From positions 1 through 64,000 of the forward strand of contig JABSSD010000007.1 of assembly GCA_013214575.1 (NCBI GenBank): a stretch of 64,000 nt of DNA, given 5' to 3'. The position numbers and the translations under genes are program-made. How positions within the stretch are numbered: position 1 is the first letter of the stretch; each line of letters begins with the position of its first letter. Source of the DNA: Paracoccaceae bacterium (GTDB lineage: Bacteria; Pseudomonadota; Alphaproteobacteria; Rhodobacterales; Rhodobacteraceae). Below are positions 19,295-30,492 of this stretch, piece by piece. The notes beneath the pieces were generated by a model. That model had not been told where the DNA came from and ran no database searches. It saw only the letters and a program-made list of their open reading frames with translations.

Positions 19295-19367
19295 AGCGAA
19301 GCGCGTTGGCTGGCCTTGGGGCAATCAAAGCATGGCCAAGCGGCTGAGAACCTCCTATAGCGCGGGC

Positions 19368-20417
19368 ATGAAACTGAGTGATTTTGATTTTGAGCTCCCC
19401 GAGGAGCTGATTGCCACCCGGCCTGCCAGCCCCCGCAGTTCGGCGCGGCTGCTGGTGGCCGATGGCGATGTGATCCATGATGGCACGGTCACCGAACTGG
19501 TGCACTGGCTACAGCCCGGCGACCGGCTGGTGCTGAACGACACCAAGGTGATCCCGGCGCGCCTCAGCGGACGGCGCCATCGCAACAGCGCCCAGGGGGC
19601 CGTTGCCGCCAAGATCGAGGTGACCTTGCTGGAGCCGCGGGCCGATGGCTGCTGGAGCGCCCTGCTGAAGCCGCTGAAAAAGATCAAGATCGGCGAAGAC
19701 ATTGTGTTTACCGACGGGTTCAGCGCCACACTAGAGGCAATCTCTGATGGTCAGGGAAGGTTGCGGTTCAATGTGGCGGGCGATGATTTTGATGCCGCAT
19801 TGGCTCAGGCCGGGGCGATGCCGCTGCCGCCCTATATCGCGGCCAAACGGCCGGCGGATGCGCAGGACAAACAGGACTATCAAACGGTCTGGGCGCGCCA
19901 TTCCGGGGCGGTGGCGGCGCCCACCGCCAGCCTGCATTTTGATGAGGCCCTGCTGGCGGCACTGGCGGCCAGGGGGGTGAGCTTCACCCATGTTACCCTG
20001 CATGTGGGGGCGGGCACCTTTCTGCCGGTCAAGGTCGAAGAAGTGACCAGCCATAAAATGCACGCAGAATGGGGTCGGGTCAGCGCCGAGGCGGCGGCGG
20101 AGATCGCCGCAACCAAGGCGGCGGGCGGTCGGGTGATCCCGGTGGGCACCACCGCATTGCGTTTGATCGAAAGCGCGGCGCGCGGCGGCGAGATTGCACC
20201 CTGGGAAGGCGACACCGATATCTTTATCTACCCCGGCTTCACCTTTCACGTGGCTGACGCGCTGATGACCAACTTTCACCTGCCCAAATCAACCCTGATG
20301 ATGCTGGTCTCGGCACTGGTCGGCCAGCAGCGGGTGCGGGAGATCTATGATCATGCTATCACGGCTGAGTATCGGTTCTTTTCCTATGGCGATGCGTCGC
20401 TTTTGATCCCCAGATGA
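19368..20417 (+). CDS. queA: S-adenosylmethionine:tRNA ribosyltransferase-isomerase
   Basis: Transfers and isomerises the ribose of SAM onto 7-aminomethyl-7-deazaguanine in tRNA, giving epoxyqueuosine at the wobble position. The 349-residue protein from ATG 19368 begins [20 protein letters not shown], the family signature, and carries [51 protein letters not shown] and [17 protein letters not shown]. The ATG at 19332 would add 12 residues not typical of the family. Confidence 0.96.
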   Translation: MKLSDFDFELPEELIATRPASPRSSARLLVADGDVIHDGTVTELVHWLQPGDRLVLNDTKVIPARLSGRRHRNSAQGAVAAKIEVTLLEPRADGCWSALLKPLKKIKIGEDIVFTDGFSATLEAISDGQGRLRFNVAGDDFDAALAQAGAMPLPPYIAAKRPADAQDKQDYQTVWARHSGAVAAPTASLHFDEALLAALAARGVSFTHVTLHVGAGTFLPVKVEEVTSHKMHAEWGRVSAEAAAEIAATKAAGGRVIPVGTTALRLIESAARGGEIAPWEGDTDIFIYPGFTFHVADALMTNFHLPKSTLMMLVSALVGQQRVREIYDHAITAEYRFFSYGDASLLIPR

Positions 20418-20531
20418 CGGAAATCACGCAGACCGAGACATAATTCTCGGGGACAAGCGCGCAACTGAGAGGTCATGTCCCATTAGGGCAGGCCGCATGG
20501 TACTGTCCCTAAATGAGAAGGAATGTCGAAG

Positions 20532-21800
20532 ATGTTTCAGGTTCTGTCGAGCGCGTGGGCGTTGTTGCTGGGAATGGGTTTGCTGATGGTCGGGAACGGC
20601 CTGCAGGGAACCTTGCTGGGGGTGCGGGGGGAGATCGAGGGCTTCTCGACGCTGCAGATGTCCTTTGTGATGTCGGCCTATTTTGTCGGCTTTCTGGGCG
20701 GCTCACGCATGACCCCAGAACTGATCCGGCGGGTTGGCCATGTGCGGGTGTTTGCGGCGCTGGCCTCGTTCATCTCAGCCGTAATGATCCTGTACCCGGC
20801 GTTCACCAATCCGGTGGCCTGGAGCCTGGGACGGGCGCTGATTGGCTTTTGCTTTTCCGGCGTCTATGTCACCGCTGAAAGCTGGCTCAACAACGCTGCC
20901 GACAATCAAAACCGGGGCAAGGCGCTGTCGCTGTATATGATCGTGCAGATGTTTGGCATCGTATCAGCCCAGGCCCTGGTGCTGATTGGCGATCCGGCGG
21001 GCTATGAAATCTTCGTGCTGGCCTCAGTTTTGATTTCGATTTCATTTGCGCCTATTTTACTGTCGATTTCACCAACGCCGGCCTTTGATACCGCCAAACC
21101 GATGAGCCTGCGCCGCTTGATGGAGGCGTCGCCGCTGGGCTGCGTTGGCATGTTCCTGTTGGGTGGGGTGTTTTCGGCCCAGTTTGGCATGAGCGCGGTC
21201 TATGCCGTCAAGGTTGGGCTGAGCCTGACCGAGATTTCGACCTTTGTGGCAACATTCTACGTTGGCGCGCTGTTTCTGCAATACCCGATAGGCTGGATGT
21301 CGGACCGCATGGACCGCCGTATCCTGGTGTTGTTTGTTGCGGCCTTTGCCGCGGCTGGATCGGTCCTGGCTATCATCTTTGGCGGCCATTTCTGGATGCT
21401 GCTGGCGGCGGCCTTTCTGGTTGGCGGCTTGGCAAACCCGCTGTACTCGCTGCTGATTGCCCATACCAACGACTATTTGGACCATGATGATATGGCGGCG
21501 GCCTCGGGGGGGTTGGTGTTTATCAACGGTCTGGGGGCGATCGCCGGGCCGTTGATTATTGGCGGGTTGATGAGCGACACCGTGTTCGGGCCTGCGGGAT
21601 TTTTCATCTTCATGGCGGTGCTGTTGGCGGCTCTGGCGATCTATGCCGGCTATCGCATCACCCAGCGTCCGGCGATTCCGGTGGAAGACACCGGCACCAT
21701 GGCTCCGATGTGGCCGAGCGGTTCGCCGGTCATGGTTGAGCTGGCCCAGGAACACGCAATCGAAACCGAGCTGGAAGAGCAGGAGGCAGCCCAGGATTAA
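20532..21800 (+). CDS. MFS transporter (YcaD-like)
   Basis: A 422-residue polytopic inner-membrane protein with about 12 predicted helices and the MFS loop motif WMSDRMDRRILVLF between helices 8 and 9 region. It resembles the YcaD/uncharacterised MFS group; substrate unknown. A ribosome site AGAAGGA lies 9 bases before ATG 20532 but directly abuts ATG 20523, so 20532 is chosen. The C-terminus is an acidic cytoplasmic tail (ETELEEQEAAQD). Confidence 0.88.
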   Translation: MFQVLSSAWALLLGMGLLMVGNGLQGTLLGVRGEIEGFSTLQMSFVMSAYFVGFLGGSRMTPELIRRVGHVRVFAALASFISAVMILYPAFTNPVAWSLGRALIGFCFSGVYVTAESWLNNAADNQNRGKALSLYMIVQMFGIVSAQALVLIGDPAGYEIFVLASVLISISFAPILLSISPTPAFDTAKPMSLRRLMEASPLGCVGMFLLGGVFSAQFGMSAVYAVKVGLSLTEISTFVATFYVGALFLQYPIGWMSDRMDRRILVLFVAAFAAAGSVLAIIFGGHFWMLLAAAFLVGGLANPLYSLLIAHTNDYLDHDDMAAASGGLVFINGLGAIAGPLIIGGLMSDTVFGPAGFFIFMAVLLAALAIYAGYRITQRPAIPVEDTGTMAPMWPSGSPVMVELAQEHAIETELEEQEAAQD

Positions 21801-21944
21801 GGATAATTGCGCAAATGCGCCGGATCTTTGCTTAGACTTTCACAAAATGGACACACATGTTGCAAAATGTTACCGCAACAGGCTTGTAAGTTGGGTGCAA
21901 AATCGACTGTTAATAAAGGGCAGGCAAAAACTGGAGTATGACCC

Positions 21945-22523
21945 ATGGTTGGTCCCGATGACGTTCTGGAGTTCTGGCTCGATGAAGCTGGACCGAAGAG
22001 CTGGTATTTACAGGACGCGGCGTTTGACGCCGAGATAAGAAGCCGGTTTGAAAAGGCTTGGGAGGGGCTGTGCGAGGGGAAATTCTCCATGTGGCTGACC
22101 TATCCCACCGGGGCGCTGGCCTATCTCATCTTGTCAGATCAGTTCCCGCGCAACATGTTCCGTGGCTCTGGCACCGCCTTTGCCAGCGACAGACGGGCGC
22201 TGGCCGCCGCCAAGGCGGCCATCAGCAAGAAATGGGACATGCGGATCGACGAGCCGGCCCGGCAGTTCTTTTATCTGCCGCTGATGCATTCCGAAAACCT
22301 CTGTGATCAGGATCGCTGTGTGCGTCTGATGAAGGATCGGATGCCGGTTGAAGGCCCCTCAAACATGTTGCACGCCCGCGCCCACCGCGAAGTGATCCGG
22401 TTGTTCGGGCGGTTCCCTTACCGCAACGAAGCACTGGAGCGCAGCAGCACTCAGCCGGAAATGAACTATGTCATCGCGGGCGGTTACGGTGAAACCGTGC
22501 GCCTGTTGCAGGCCGCAGGCTAA
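21945..22523 (+). CDS. DUF924 family protein
   Basis: A 192-residue all-helical protein of the DUF924 family (TPR-like fold), recognised from DDVLEFWLDEAGPKSWY, FPRNMFRGSGTAFASD, FFYLPLMHSENLCDQ and the C-terminal FPYRNEALERSSTQPE. Function is not known. It is a single gene with a 144-bp leader and is followed by a convergent small membrane protein gene only 5 bases away. Confidence 0.9.
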   Translation: MVGPDDVLEFWLDEAGPKSWYLQDAAFDAEIRSRFEKAWEGLCEGKFSMWLTYPTGALAYLILSDQFPRNMFRGSGTAFASDRRALAAAKAAISKKWDMRIDEPARQFFYLPLMHSENLCDQDRCVRLMKDRMPVEGPSNMLHARAHREVIRLFGRFPYRNEALERSSTQPEMNYVIAGGYGETVRLLQAAG

Positions 22524-22528
22524 GGCTT

Positions 22529-22927
22529 TCAGGACGGCGGCGGCAAGCAGCTGGTCAGTTGGCCCAAGTGCCCGACCAGTTCGCTGGCTGCCGTCTGCGC
22601 CGCGATCGCAATAATGTCACTGGGCAATTGACGCAGCTCTGACATCTCGTGCTGAAGCGCTGTCAGGCGCTGGTCCAGCGCAGTCAACTGGCCTGACAGC
22701 GCCAGCTCCGGGCGGCGGCTGATATCGGTGCGCAGCCCGGCGACTTCAAGCCGCAGACCCTCGATGCGGTGTTGAACCGGGGCAACCTGAGTGATGGCCT
22801 CAGTGACCTTGGCGGTCACGCCCTGGACCGAGGACATCAGCATCCAGCCCAAAAACAGACAGAGCGCCAGCAGCAATAGCGTGGCATTGATCATGGCCTT
22901 GAGCAGGTCCAGAATGATTTTTGTCAT
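22529..22927 (-). CDS. Small membrane protein with coiled coil, unknown function
   Basis: A 132-residue protein if started at ATG 22927 (an upstream Met at 22987 is less likely). One hydrophobic helix (about residues 11-33, MINATLLLLALCLFLGWML) is followed by a long amphipathic or coiled-coil stretch (about 40-110) with many Leu/Arg heptads. I do not recognise a family. It could be a scaffold or a regulator anchored in the inner membrane. Confidence 0.65.
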   Translation of the reverse strand: MTKIILDLLKAMINATLLLLALCLFLGWMLMSSVQGVTAKVTEAITQVAPVQHRIEGLRLEVAGLRTDISRRPELALSGQLTALDQRLTALQHEMSELRQLPSDIIAIAAQTAASELVGHLGQLTSCLPPPS

Positions 22928-23080
22928 GGCGGTGGCCTTTGCTTTGAATATGTGCTGCGGGAAATGGACAGGGTGTTTATGACACATGGTTTCAGACCCG
23001 GGGGAGAAATGCTATTGAGAACCGCGAAAAACAGTGGCCGGGCGCAGCGCGGCACGGAATGATTGCAGTCAGAAAGATAA

Positions 23081-23098
23081 TAGTTTAATGGTGAACTA
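23081..23098. promoter_or_regulatory. Palindromic operator upstream of lpd, matching the pdhA site
   Basis: TAGTTTA - ATGG - TGAACTA lies 31 bases before the lpd start. With one more base on each side, 16 of 20 positions match the palindrome before pdhA (8910-8929). Spacer length and position relative to the start codon are also conserved. Confidence 0.7.
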
Positions 23099-23129
23099 GT
23101 TTTTTAACCGCAGTGCTGAGGGAATTACA

Positions 23130-24524
23130 ATGGCTACCAAATCCTTTGATCTGATCGTTATCGGGGCCGGACCGGGGGGCTATGTTGCGGCCATCCGCGG
23201 CGCCCAGCTGGGGCTGAAGGTTGCCGTCGTCGAGCGGGAACACCTGGGCGGCATCTGCCTGAACTGGGGCTGTATCCCAACCAAGGCCCTGTTGCGCAGC
23301 TCGGAAGTGTTCCATCTGATGCACCGGGCCAAAGAGTTTGGCCTGAAAGTGGACAACATCGGCTATGACATTGATGCGGTTGTCAAACGCTCGCGCGGGA
23401 TCGCCAAACAGCTGTCCGGCGGTGTTGGCCACCTGCTGAAGAAGAACAAAGTTACCGTCATTATGGGCGCTGCGACGATCCCGGCCAAGGGTAAGGTCAG
23501 CGTTAAAACCGACAAGGGTGGCGAAGAGCTGAGCGCCAAGAATATCATTATTGCCACTGGCGCGCGGGCACGTGAATTGCCGGGGCTGGAGGCCGATGGT
23601 GATCTGGTCTGGACCTATAAGCACGCGCTGAACCCACCGCATATGCCGAAGAAACTGCTGGTCATCGGCTCGGGCGCGATTGGCATCGAATTCGCCAGTT
23701 TCTATAATACACTGGGCGCTGACACCACCGTGGTTGAGGTGATGGACCGGGTGCTGCCGGTTGAGGACGTCGAGATTTCAGCCTTTGCCAAGAAGGCCTT
23801 TGTAAAACAGGGCATGAAGATCATGGAGAAAGCCATGGTCAAGCAGCTGGATCGTGGCAAGGGCACCGTCACCGCGCATATCGAAGTGGGCGGCAAGATC
23901 TTGAAACAGGATTTTGACACGGTGATCTCGGCTGTGGGCATCGTCGGCAATGTTGAGGGGCTTGGGCTGGAGGCTTTGGGCGTCAAGATTGACCGCACCC
24001 ACGTTGTGACCGATCAATTCTGTCGCACCGGCATCGACGGGCTCTATGCCATTGGCGACATCGCCGGTGCCCCCTGGCTGGCGCATAAGGCCTCGCACGA
24101 GGGCGTCATGGTTGCTGATCTGATCGCCGGGAAACACGCGCATCCGGTGAAACCCGAAAGCATCGCAGGCTGCACCTATTGTCATCCGCAGGTGGCCAGC
24201 GTCGGCTATACCGAGGCCAAGGCCAAGGAATTGGGCTATGACATCAAGATCGGCCGCTTTCCGTTCATGGCCAATGGCAAGGCGATCGCATTGGGAGAGC
24301 CGGAGGGGCTGGTGAAAACCATATTTGACGCCAAAACCGGCGAATTGCTGGGCGCGCATATGGTTGGGGCCGAGGTGACCGAGATGATCCAGGGCTATGT
24401 GATCGGCCGTCAGCTGGAAACCACCGAGGAAGACCTGATGAACACGGTGTTCCCGCATCCGACGCTGAGCGAGATGATGCACGAAAGCGTGCTGGATGCC
24501 TTTGACCGGGTGATCCACATGTAA
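23130..24524 (+). CDS. lpd: Dihydrolipoyl dehydrogenase (E3)
   Basis: FAD enzyme that reoxidises dihydrolipoamide of 2-oxoacid dehydrogenase complexes using NAD+. The 464-residue protein has the FAD-binding GxGxxG (VIGAGPGGYVAA), the redox disulfide in GGICLNWGCIPTKALL (Cys43, Cys48), the NAD GxGxxG (VIGSGAIGIEFASF), the second FAD motif GLYAIGDIAGAPWLA, and the catalytic His-Glu in FPHPTLSEMMHE. It stands alone 14 kb from pdhABC but shares an operator with it, so this is likely the E3 of the pyruvate complex. Confidence 0.97.
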   Translation: MATKSFDLIVIGAGPGGYVAAIRGAQLGLKVAVVEREHLGGICLNWGCIPTKALLRSSEVFHLMHRAKEFGLKVDNIGYDIDAVVKRSRGIAKQLSGGVGHLLKKNKVTVIMGAATIPAKGKVSVKTDKGGEELSAKNIIIATGARARELPGLEADGDLVWTYKHALNPPHMPKKLLVIGSGAIGIEFASFYNTLGADTTVVEVMDRVLPVEDVEISAFAKKAFVKQGMKIMEKAMVKQLDRGKGTVTAHIEVGGKILKQDFDTVISAVGIVGNVEGLGLEALGVKIDRTHVVTDQFCRTGIDGLYAIGDIAGAPWLAHKASHEGVMVADLIAGKHAHPVKPESIAGCTYCHPQVASVGYTEAKAKELGYDIKIGRFPFMANGKAIALGEPEGLVKTIFDAKTGELLGAHMVGAEVTEMIQGYVIGRQLETTEEDLMNTVFPHPTLSEMMHESVLDAFDRVIHM

Positions 24525-24547
24525 TCTTGGGTCCATTGTGACTTTGA

Positions 24548-24578
24548 ATGCCCTCGGCCTGGCCGGGGGTATTTTTTT
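24548..24578 (+). terminator. Rho-independent terminator of lpd
   Basis: A 12-bp stem with G-T pairs (24548-24559 / 24561-24572) is followed by a run of seven T, 24 bases after the lpd stop. Confidence 0.8.
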
Positions 24579-24653
24579 GACCTAGCCCCATAGGCAGTCT
24601 CTATACTCTGGGTTGCGATTGTGGTCCTGTGGGGGCAACAACCGGAGGGAACA

Positions 24654-25214
24654 ATGCCCAGTCTCAATCGAATTGCCATGGGCAAGTCCAGTCGCGGCAT
24701 GATCCGTCAGCTGGGGCCCAATAAGCTGCGGGTGGCCGAGATCTCGGGCAAATGGGGGCAGATGTTTGATTTCGCCTCGTATCAGCAGTTTCGCTATCCC
24801 GAATATGACATCTGTCAGGGCCCGGTTTGCGGCGAAGACGGCAGGCCTCAGAAGTTTGATCTGGTGCTGGCCAATCAGGTTTGGGAACATCTGGACCGGC
24901 CTTATGCGGCGACCAAAAACATACGCAAGATGTTGCGGCGGGGCGGGCATTTCTGGCTGGCAGTGCCGTTTCACATCCCCTTCCATGCCGCCCCCAATGA
25001 TTGCTCGCGCTGGTCGGCGCGGGGGCTGACCAACCTGCTGATTGAATGCGGATTTGAGCCGGAGGCGATCCGCGCCGAGCAATGGGGCAACCGCAACGCG
25101 GCACTGCGCAATCTGGAGGCTAAATGGCCGCCAGAATACGATGAAGCGACTGACCCGATGGACAATGATCCTGACATGCCGGTCTGCGCCTGGGCCATTG
25201 CCCAGAAAACCTGA
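24654..25214 (+). CDS. SAM-dependent methyltransferase-like protein (class I, degenerate)
   Basis: A 186-residue protein from ATG 24654, which follows a good GGAGGG ribosome site. The second half looks like a Methyltransf_11/23-type domain: FDLVLANQVWEHLDRPY, KMLRRGGHFWLAVPFHIPFH and ARGLTNLLIECGFEPE. The glycine-rich SAM-binding motif I normally near the N-terminus is not visible; the corresponding region reads LRVAEISGKWGQMFDF. It may bind SAM atypically or have lost activity. Substrate unknown. Confidence 0.75.
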   Translation: MPSLNRIAMGKSSRGMIRQLGPNKLRVAEISGKWGQMFDFASYQQFRYPEYDICQGPVCGEDGRPQKFDLVLANQVWEHLDRPYAATKNIRKMLRRGGHFWLAVPFHIPFHAAPNDCSRWSARGLTNLLIECGFEPEAIRAEQWGNRNAALRNLEAKWPPEYDEATDPMDNDPDMPVCAWAIAQKT

Positions 25215-25354
25215 AAACGCGCGACCAACCTGTGCAAATTCCCACAGCTAAGGCACTGGAGGGTGGCGGCGCTGTCGGTTACTGCTGGCGACAGCAAAAC
25301 TTGCGACTGAGTCTTGCGAAGGGATCGGTCCGGTCCAAGAGCAAAGGCAGATCA

Positions 25355-26518
25355 ATGACAGCTTCTGACGACACCCGCTGGGGGCTGATCCTGGTGATCT
25401 GGGCGGCGGGCCTGGGGGCGGCGGCGCAATATGGCAAGATCTCTGTGGTGTTTGACCGGATGGCCGAGCTGTACCCGCTGGCTGGCGGATCGATCGGCTT
25501 TACGGTGTCTCTGGTGGGGCTGTTGGGGATCCTGTTCGGCGTGGTGGCCGGCATGTTTGTCGCGGGGTTTGGCTATCGCCGCACCCTGGTCTGGGCCCTG
25601 TGGATCGGCGCCCTGATGTCGGCGCTGCAGGCGTTGCACCTGCCATTTCCTGCCTTTCTGGCCACCCGCGTTGTCGAGGGCCTGTCGCATCTGGGGCTGG
25701 TGGTGGCCGGGCCGACGCTGATTGCACAGGTCGCCAGCGACAAATCCCGAGGTCTGGCGATGACATTGTGGAGCACGTTTTTTGGAGTGGCCTTTACCCT
25801 TTTGGCCTGGCTGGGGCTGCCATTGGTAGACCGGTTTGGGGTTTTGTCGCTGTTTGGCGCCCATGCTGCTATTATGGCTGGGTTGGCGATCTTGCTGGGC
25901 GTGGCACTGCGCAATGTGCCGGTGCCGGAGCGACAGCCGGTGCCGCAACTGGCAAAGCTGCCGGCGTTGCACTGGCAGATCTATCGCTCATCTCACAGGG
26001 TTGCACCGGCGGCGGGCTGGCTATTCTACACCGCCTGTTTTGTGGCAATCCTGACAGTGATACCGCCGTTTATTGAACAAAACCTGCGCGGATTTGTGCT
26101 GGGGGCAATGCCGCTGGCCAGTATTGCGGTGTCGATGACCCTGGGTGTCTTTCTGCTGCGTTATATGGCGGCGGTGCGTCTGGTACTGATCGGCTTTGCT
26201 CTCTGCGCGCTGATCGGGGTCTGGTTGCTGCTGGTGCCGGGGTCGCCGATGGCCTGCATTGCGCTGGCGGGCGCGATGGGGCTGGTGCAGGGCGGCAGCT
26301 TTTCGATGGTGCCGCAGCTGAACGAAACCGCGGCGGACCGGGCGCAAGCCAGCGGCGCAATGGCGCAGGCGGGCAATCTGGGCAATACCATCGGCACTCC
26401 GCTGATGGTCACGGCATTGTCCTTGGCCGGTTACGCCGGCATGCTGGCCACTGTTGTGGCACTGTTTGTTGGTGGCTTTGTGGTGCATGGCCTATTGGCA
26501 ATGCGCCGCCGATATTAA
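25355..26518 (+). CDS. MFS transporter
   Basis: A 387-residue 12-helix transporter, start ATG 25355 after AAAGGCAG. It shows the MFS pattern of two six-helix halves with the conserved short loop AGFGYRRTLV between helices 2 and 3. Substrate cannot be inferred. It resembles the CynX/NimT-like or YfcJ-like groups by length only. It is followed closely by uvrA but separated by an SOS box. Confidence 0.85.
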   Translation: MTASDDTRWGLILVIWAAGLGAAAQYGKISVVFDRMAELYPLAGGSIGFTVSLVGLLGILFGVVAGMFVAGFGYRRTLVWALWIGALMSALQALHLPFPAFLATRVVEGLSHLGLVVAGPTLIAQVASDKSRGLAMTLWSTFFGVAFTLLAWLGLPLVDRFGVLSLFGAHAAIMAGLAILLGVALRNVPVPERQPVPQLAKLPALHWQIYRSSHRVAPAAGWLFYTACFVAILTVIPPFIEQNLRGFVLGAMPLASIAVSMTLGVFLLRYMAAVRLVLIGFALCALIGVWLLLVPGSPMACIALAGAMGLVQGGSFSMVPQLNETAADRAQASGAMAQAGNLGNTIGTPLMVTALSLAGYAGMLATVVALFVGGFVVHGLLAMRRRY

Positions 26519-26521
26519 AAT

Positions 26522-26536
26522 GTTCGCTGAACGTTC
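26522..26536 (+). promoter_or_regulatory. LexA SOS box upstream of uvrA
   Basis: The sequence GTTC-GCTGAAC-GTTC is an exact match to the alphaproteobacterial LexA consensus GTTC-N7-GTTC and lies 64 bases before the uvrA start, as expected for a DNA-damage-inducible promoter. Confidence 0.85.
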
Positions 26537-26599
26537 CTATTTTCCGGTTGGAAAGCGGACCGGTTTTGCCTATGTCTAAGAGGTCTTCTGGGGGGCATT

Positions 26600-29452
<2,853 letters not shown>

Positions 29453-29473
29453 GCTGCGTCCACTGGTTAAGGT

Positions 29474-29570
29474 GGATCACCTTGTGAGAGAGGTGATCCC
29501 AAATGCCGAAACGAAAGACCCATTCGTGCCGCTGCCCTCCCGGTGTTTGTGACCAAACACCGGGAGGGCA
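29474..29570. terminator. Two hairpins between convergent uvrA and dmdD
   Basis: The first (GGATCACCT 29474-29482 with AGGTGATCC 29491-29499) lies 21 bases after the uvrA stop. The second has a perfect 17-bp stem (29533-29549 / 29554-29570) and a TGAC loop. Neither has a clear T run, but together they separate the two convergent transcripts. Confidence 0.6.
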
Positions 29571-29632
29571 CGCAGATTGGGGCTGTAACCAGCTGCGGGC
29601 CTTTGAAACAGAGGCCCGCTTGCCGATCGCAG

Positions 29633-30439
29633 TTAACTGTTGCGCCGCACACGGGCGGCGCTTTTGTCGGCAAAGGCCGCCAGACGGGCGCGCGCCTCGG
29701 GCTGGGTGTTCACCACACCGGCCACCACCGCCTCGGCATAGGCGGCATCCATCGCCGACATGTTTTGCATATGGCTGACCGCCGAGCAGATTGCGAAATT
29801 TGACAGCGGCAGGTTCAAAGCCGCCTGGCGCGCCAGTTCCATCGCCCGATCAAGGCTGGAGCCCTCGACAATGTATTGCGCCAGTCCAAGGTCAACCGCT
29901 TCTTGTCCCTGATACACCCGGCCGGTCAGCATCATGTCGATCATCCGCGACTTGCCCACCAGATCAGTGACCCGGATGGTGGCACCACCACCGGTGAACA
30001 ATCCGCGCTGACCCTCGGGGAGGGCAAAATAGGCGGTTTGATCCATCACCCGGATATGGGCTGAGCTGGCCAGTTCCAGACCGCCGCCAACAACCGCGCC
30101 CTGTAGGGCGGCAATGATCGGCACACCGCCGTATTCCATCTTGTTGAAGGCTTCGTGCCAGCGCAGGCAGACATGCATGAAATCAGCCGGGCTGCGATCG
30201 GCGTTGTGATGTTCGATCAGGTCAAGCCCGGCGCAAAAGTGATCGCCCGCACCTGCCAGAACCACCGCCCGCACCCCGGCACGCGGCGCTGCCGAGAAGA
30301 AATCAACCAGCTCTTCGATGGTGTCGGCATCCAGCGCGTTGCGTTTCTTGGGGCGGTTCAGCGTCACCACCCAGACCCCATCGTCATGTGCCTCAATGGC
30401 AAGGTTTTCAAAGCGGGAGAGGTCAATCTTCAGGGTCAT
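29633..30439 (-). CDS. dmdD: Enoyl-CoA hydratase/isomerase family, probable methylthioacryloyl-CoA hydratase
   Basis: A 268-residue crotonase. The oxyanion-hole motif [10 protein letters not shown] and the two general acid/base glutamates are visible: Glu122 in [13 protein letters not shown] and Glu142 in [16 protein letters not shown]. From memory of the Ruegeria pomeroyi DmdD literature, the catalytic residues are Glu121 and Glu141 in a 267-residue enzyme, matching within one residue. DmdD hydrates methylthioacryloyl-CoA, releasing methanethiol, CO2, CoA and acetaldehyde. The gene follows the probable dmdC by 53 bases on the same strand, the order expected for the DMSP demethylation pathway. 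A general enoyl-CoA hydratase is the alternative. Confidence 0.75.
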   Translation of the reverse strand: MTLKIDLSRFENLAIEAHDDGVWVVTLNRPKKRNALDADTIEELVDFFSAAPRAGVRAVVLAGAGDHFCAGLDLIEHHNADRSPADFMHVCLRWHEAFNKMEYGGVPIIAALQGAVVGGGLELASSAHIRVMDQTAYFALPEGQRGLFTGGGATIRVTDLVGKSRMIDMMLTGRVYQGQEAVDLGLAQYIVEGSSLDRAMELARQAALNLPLSNFAICSAVSHMQNMSAMDAAYAEAVVAGVVNTQPEARARLAAFADKSAARVRRNS

Positions 30440-30492
30440 ATTGGGATCCTATTCAGCAGGTTAGAAGGGGAGGGGCGGCAGCAAGCAAGCGG

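Noticed and set aside
23130-24524. Mercuric or glutathione reductase instead of lipoamide dehydrogenase
   Set aside because: Redox motif GGICLNWGCIPTKALL and the HPTLSE active-site end match lipoamide dehydrogenase, and the promoter motif links it to pdhA.
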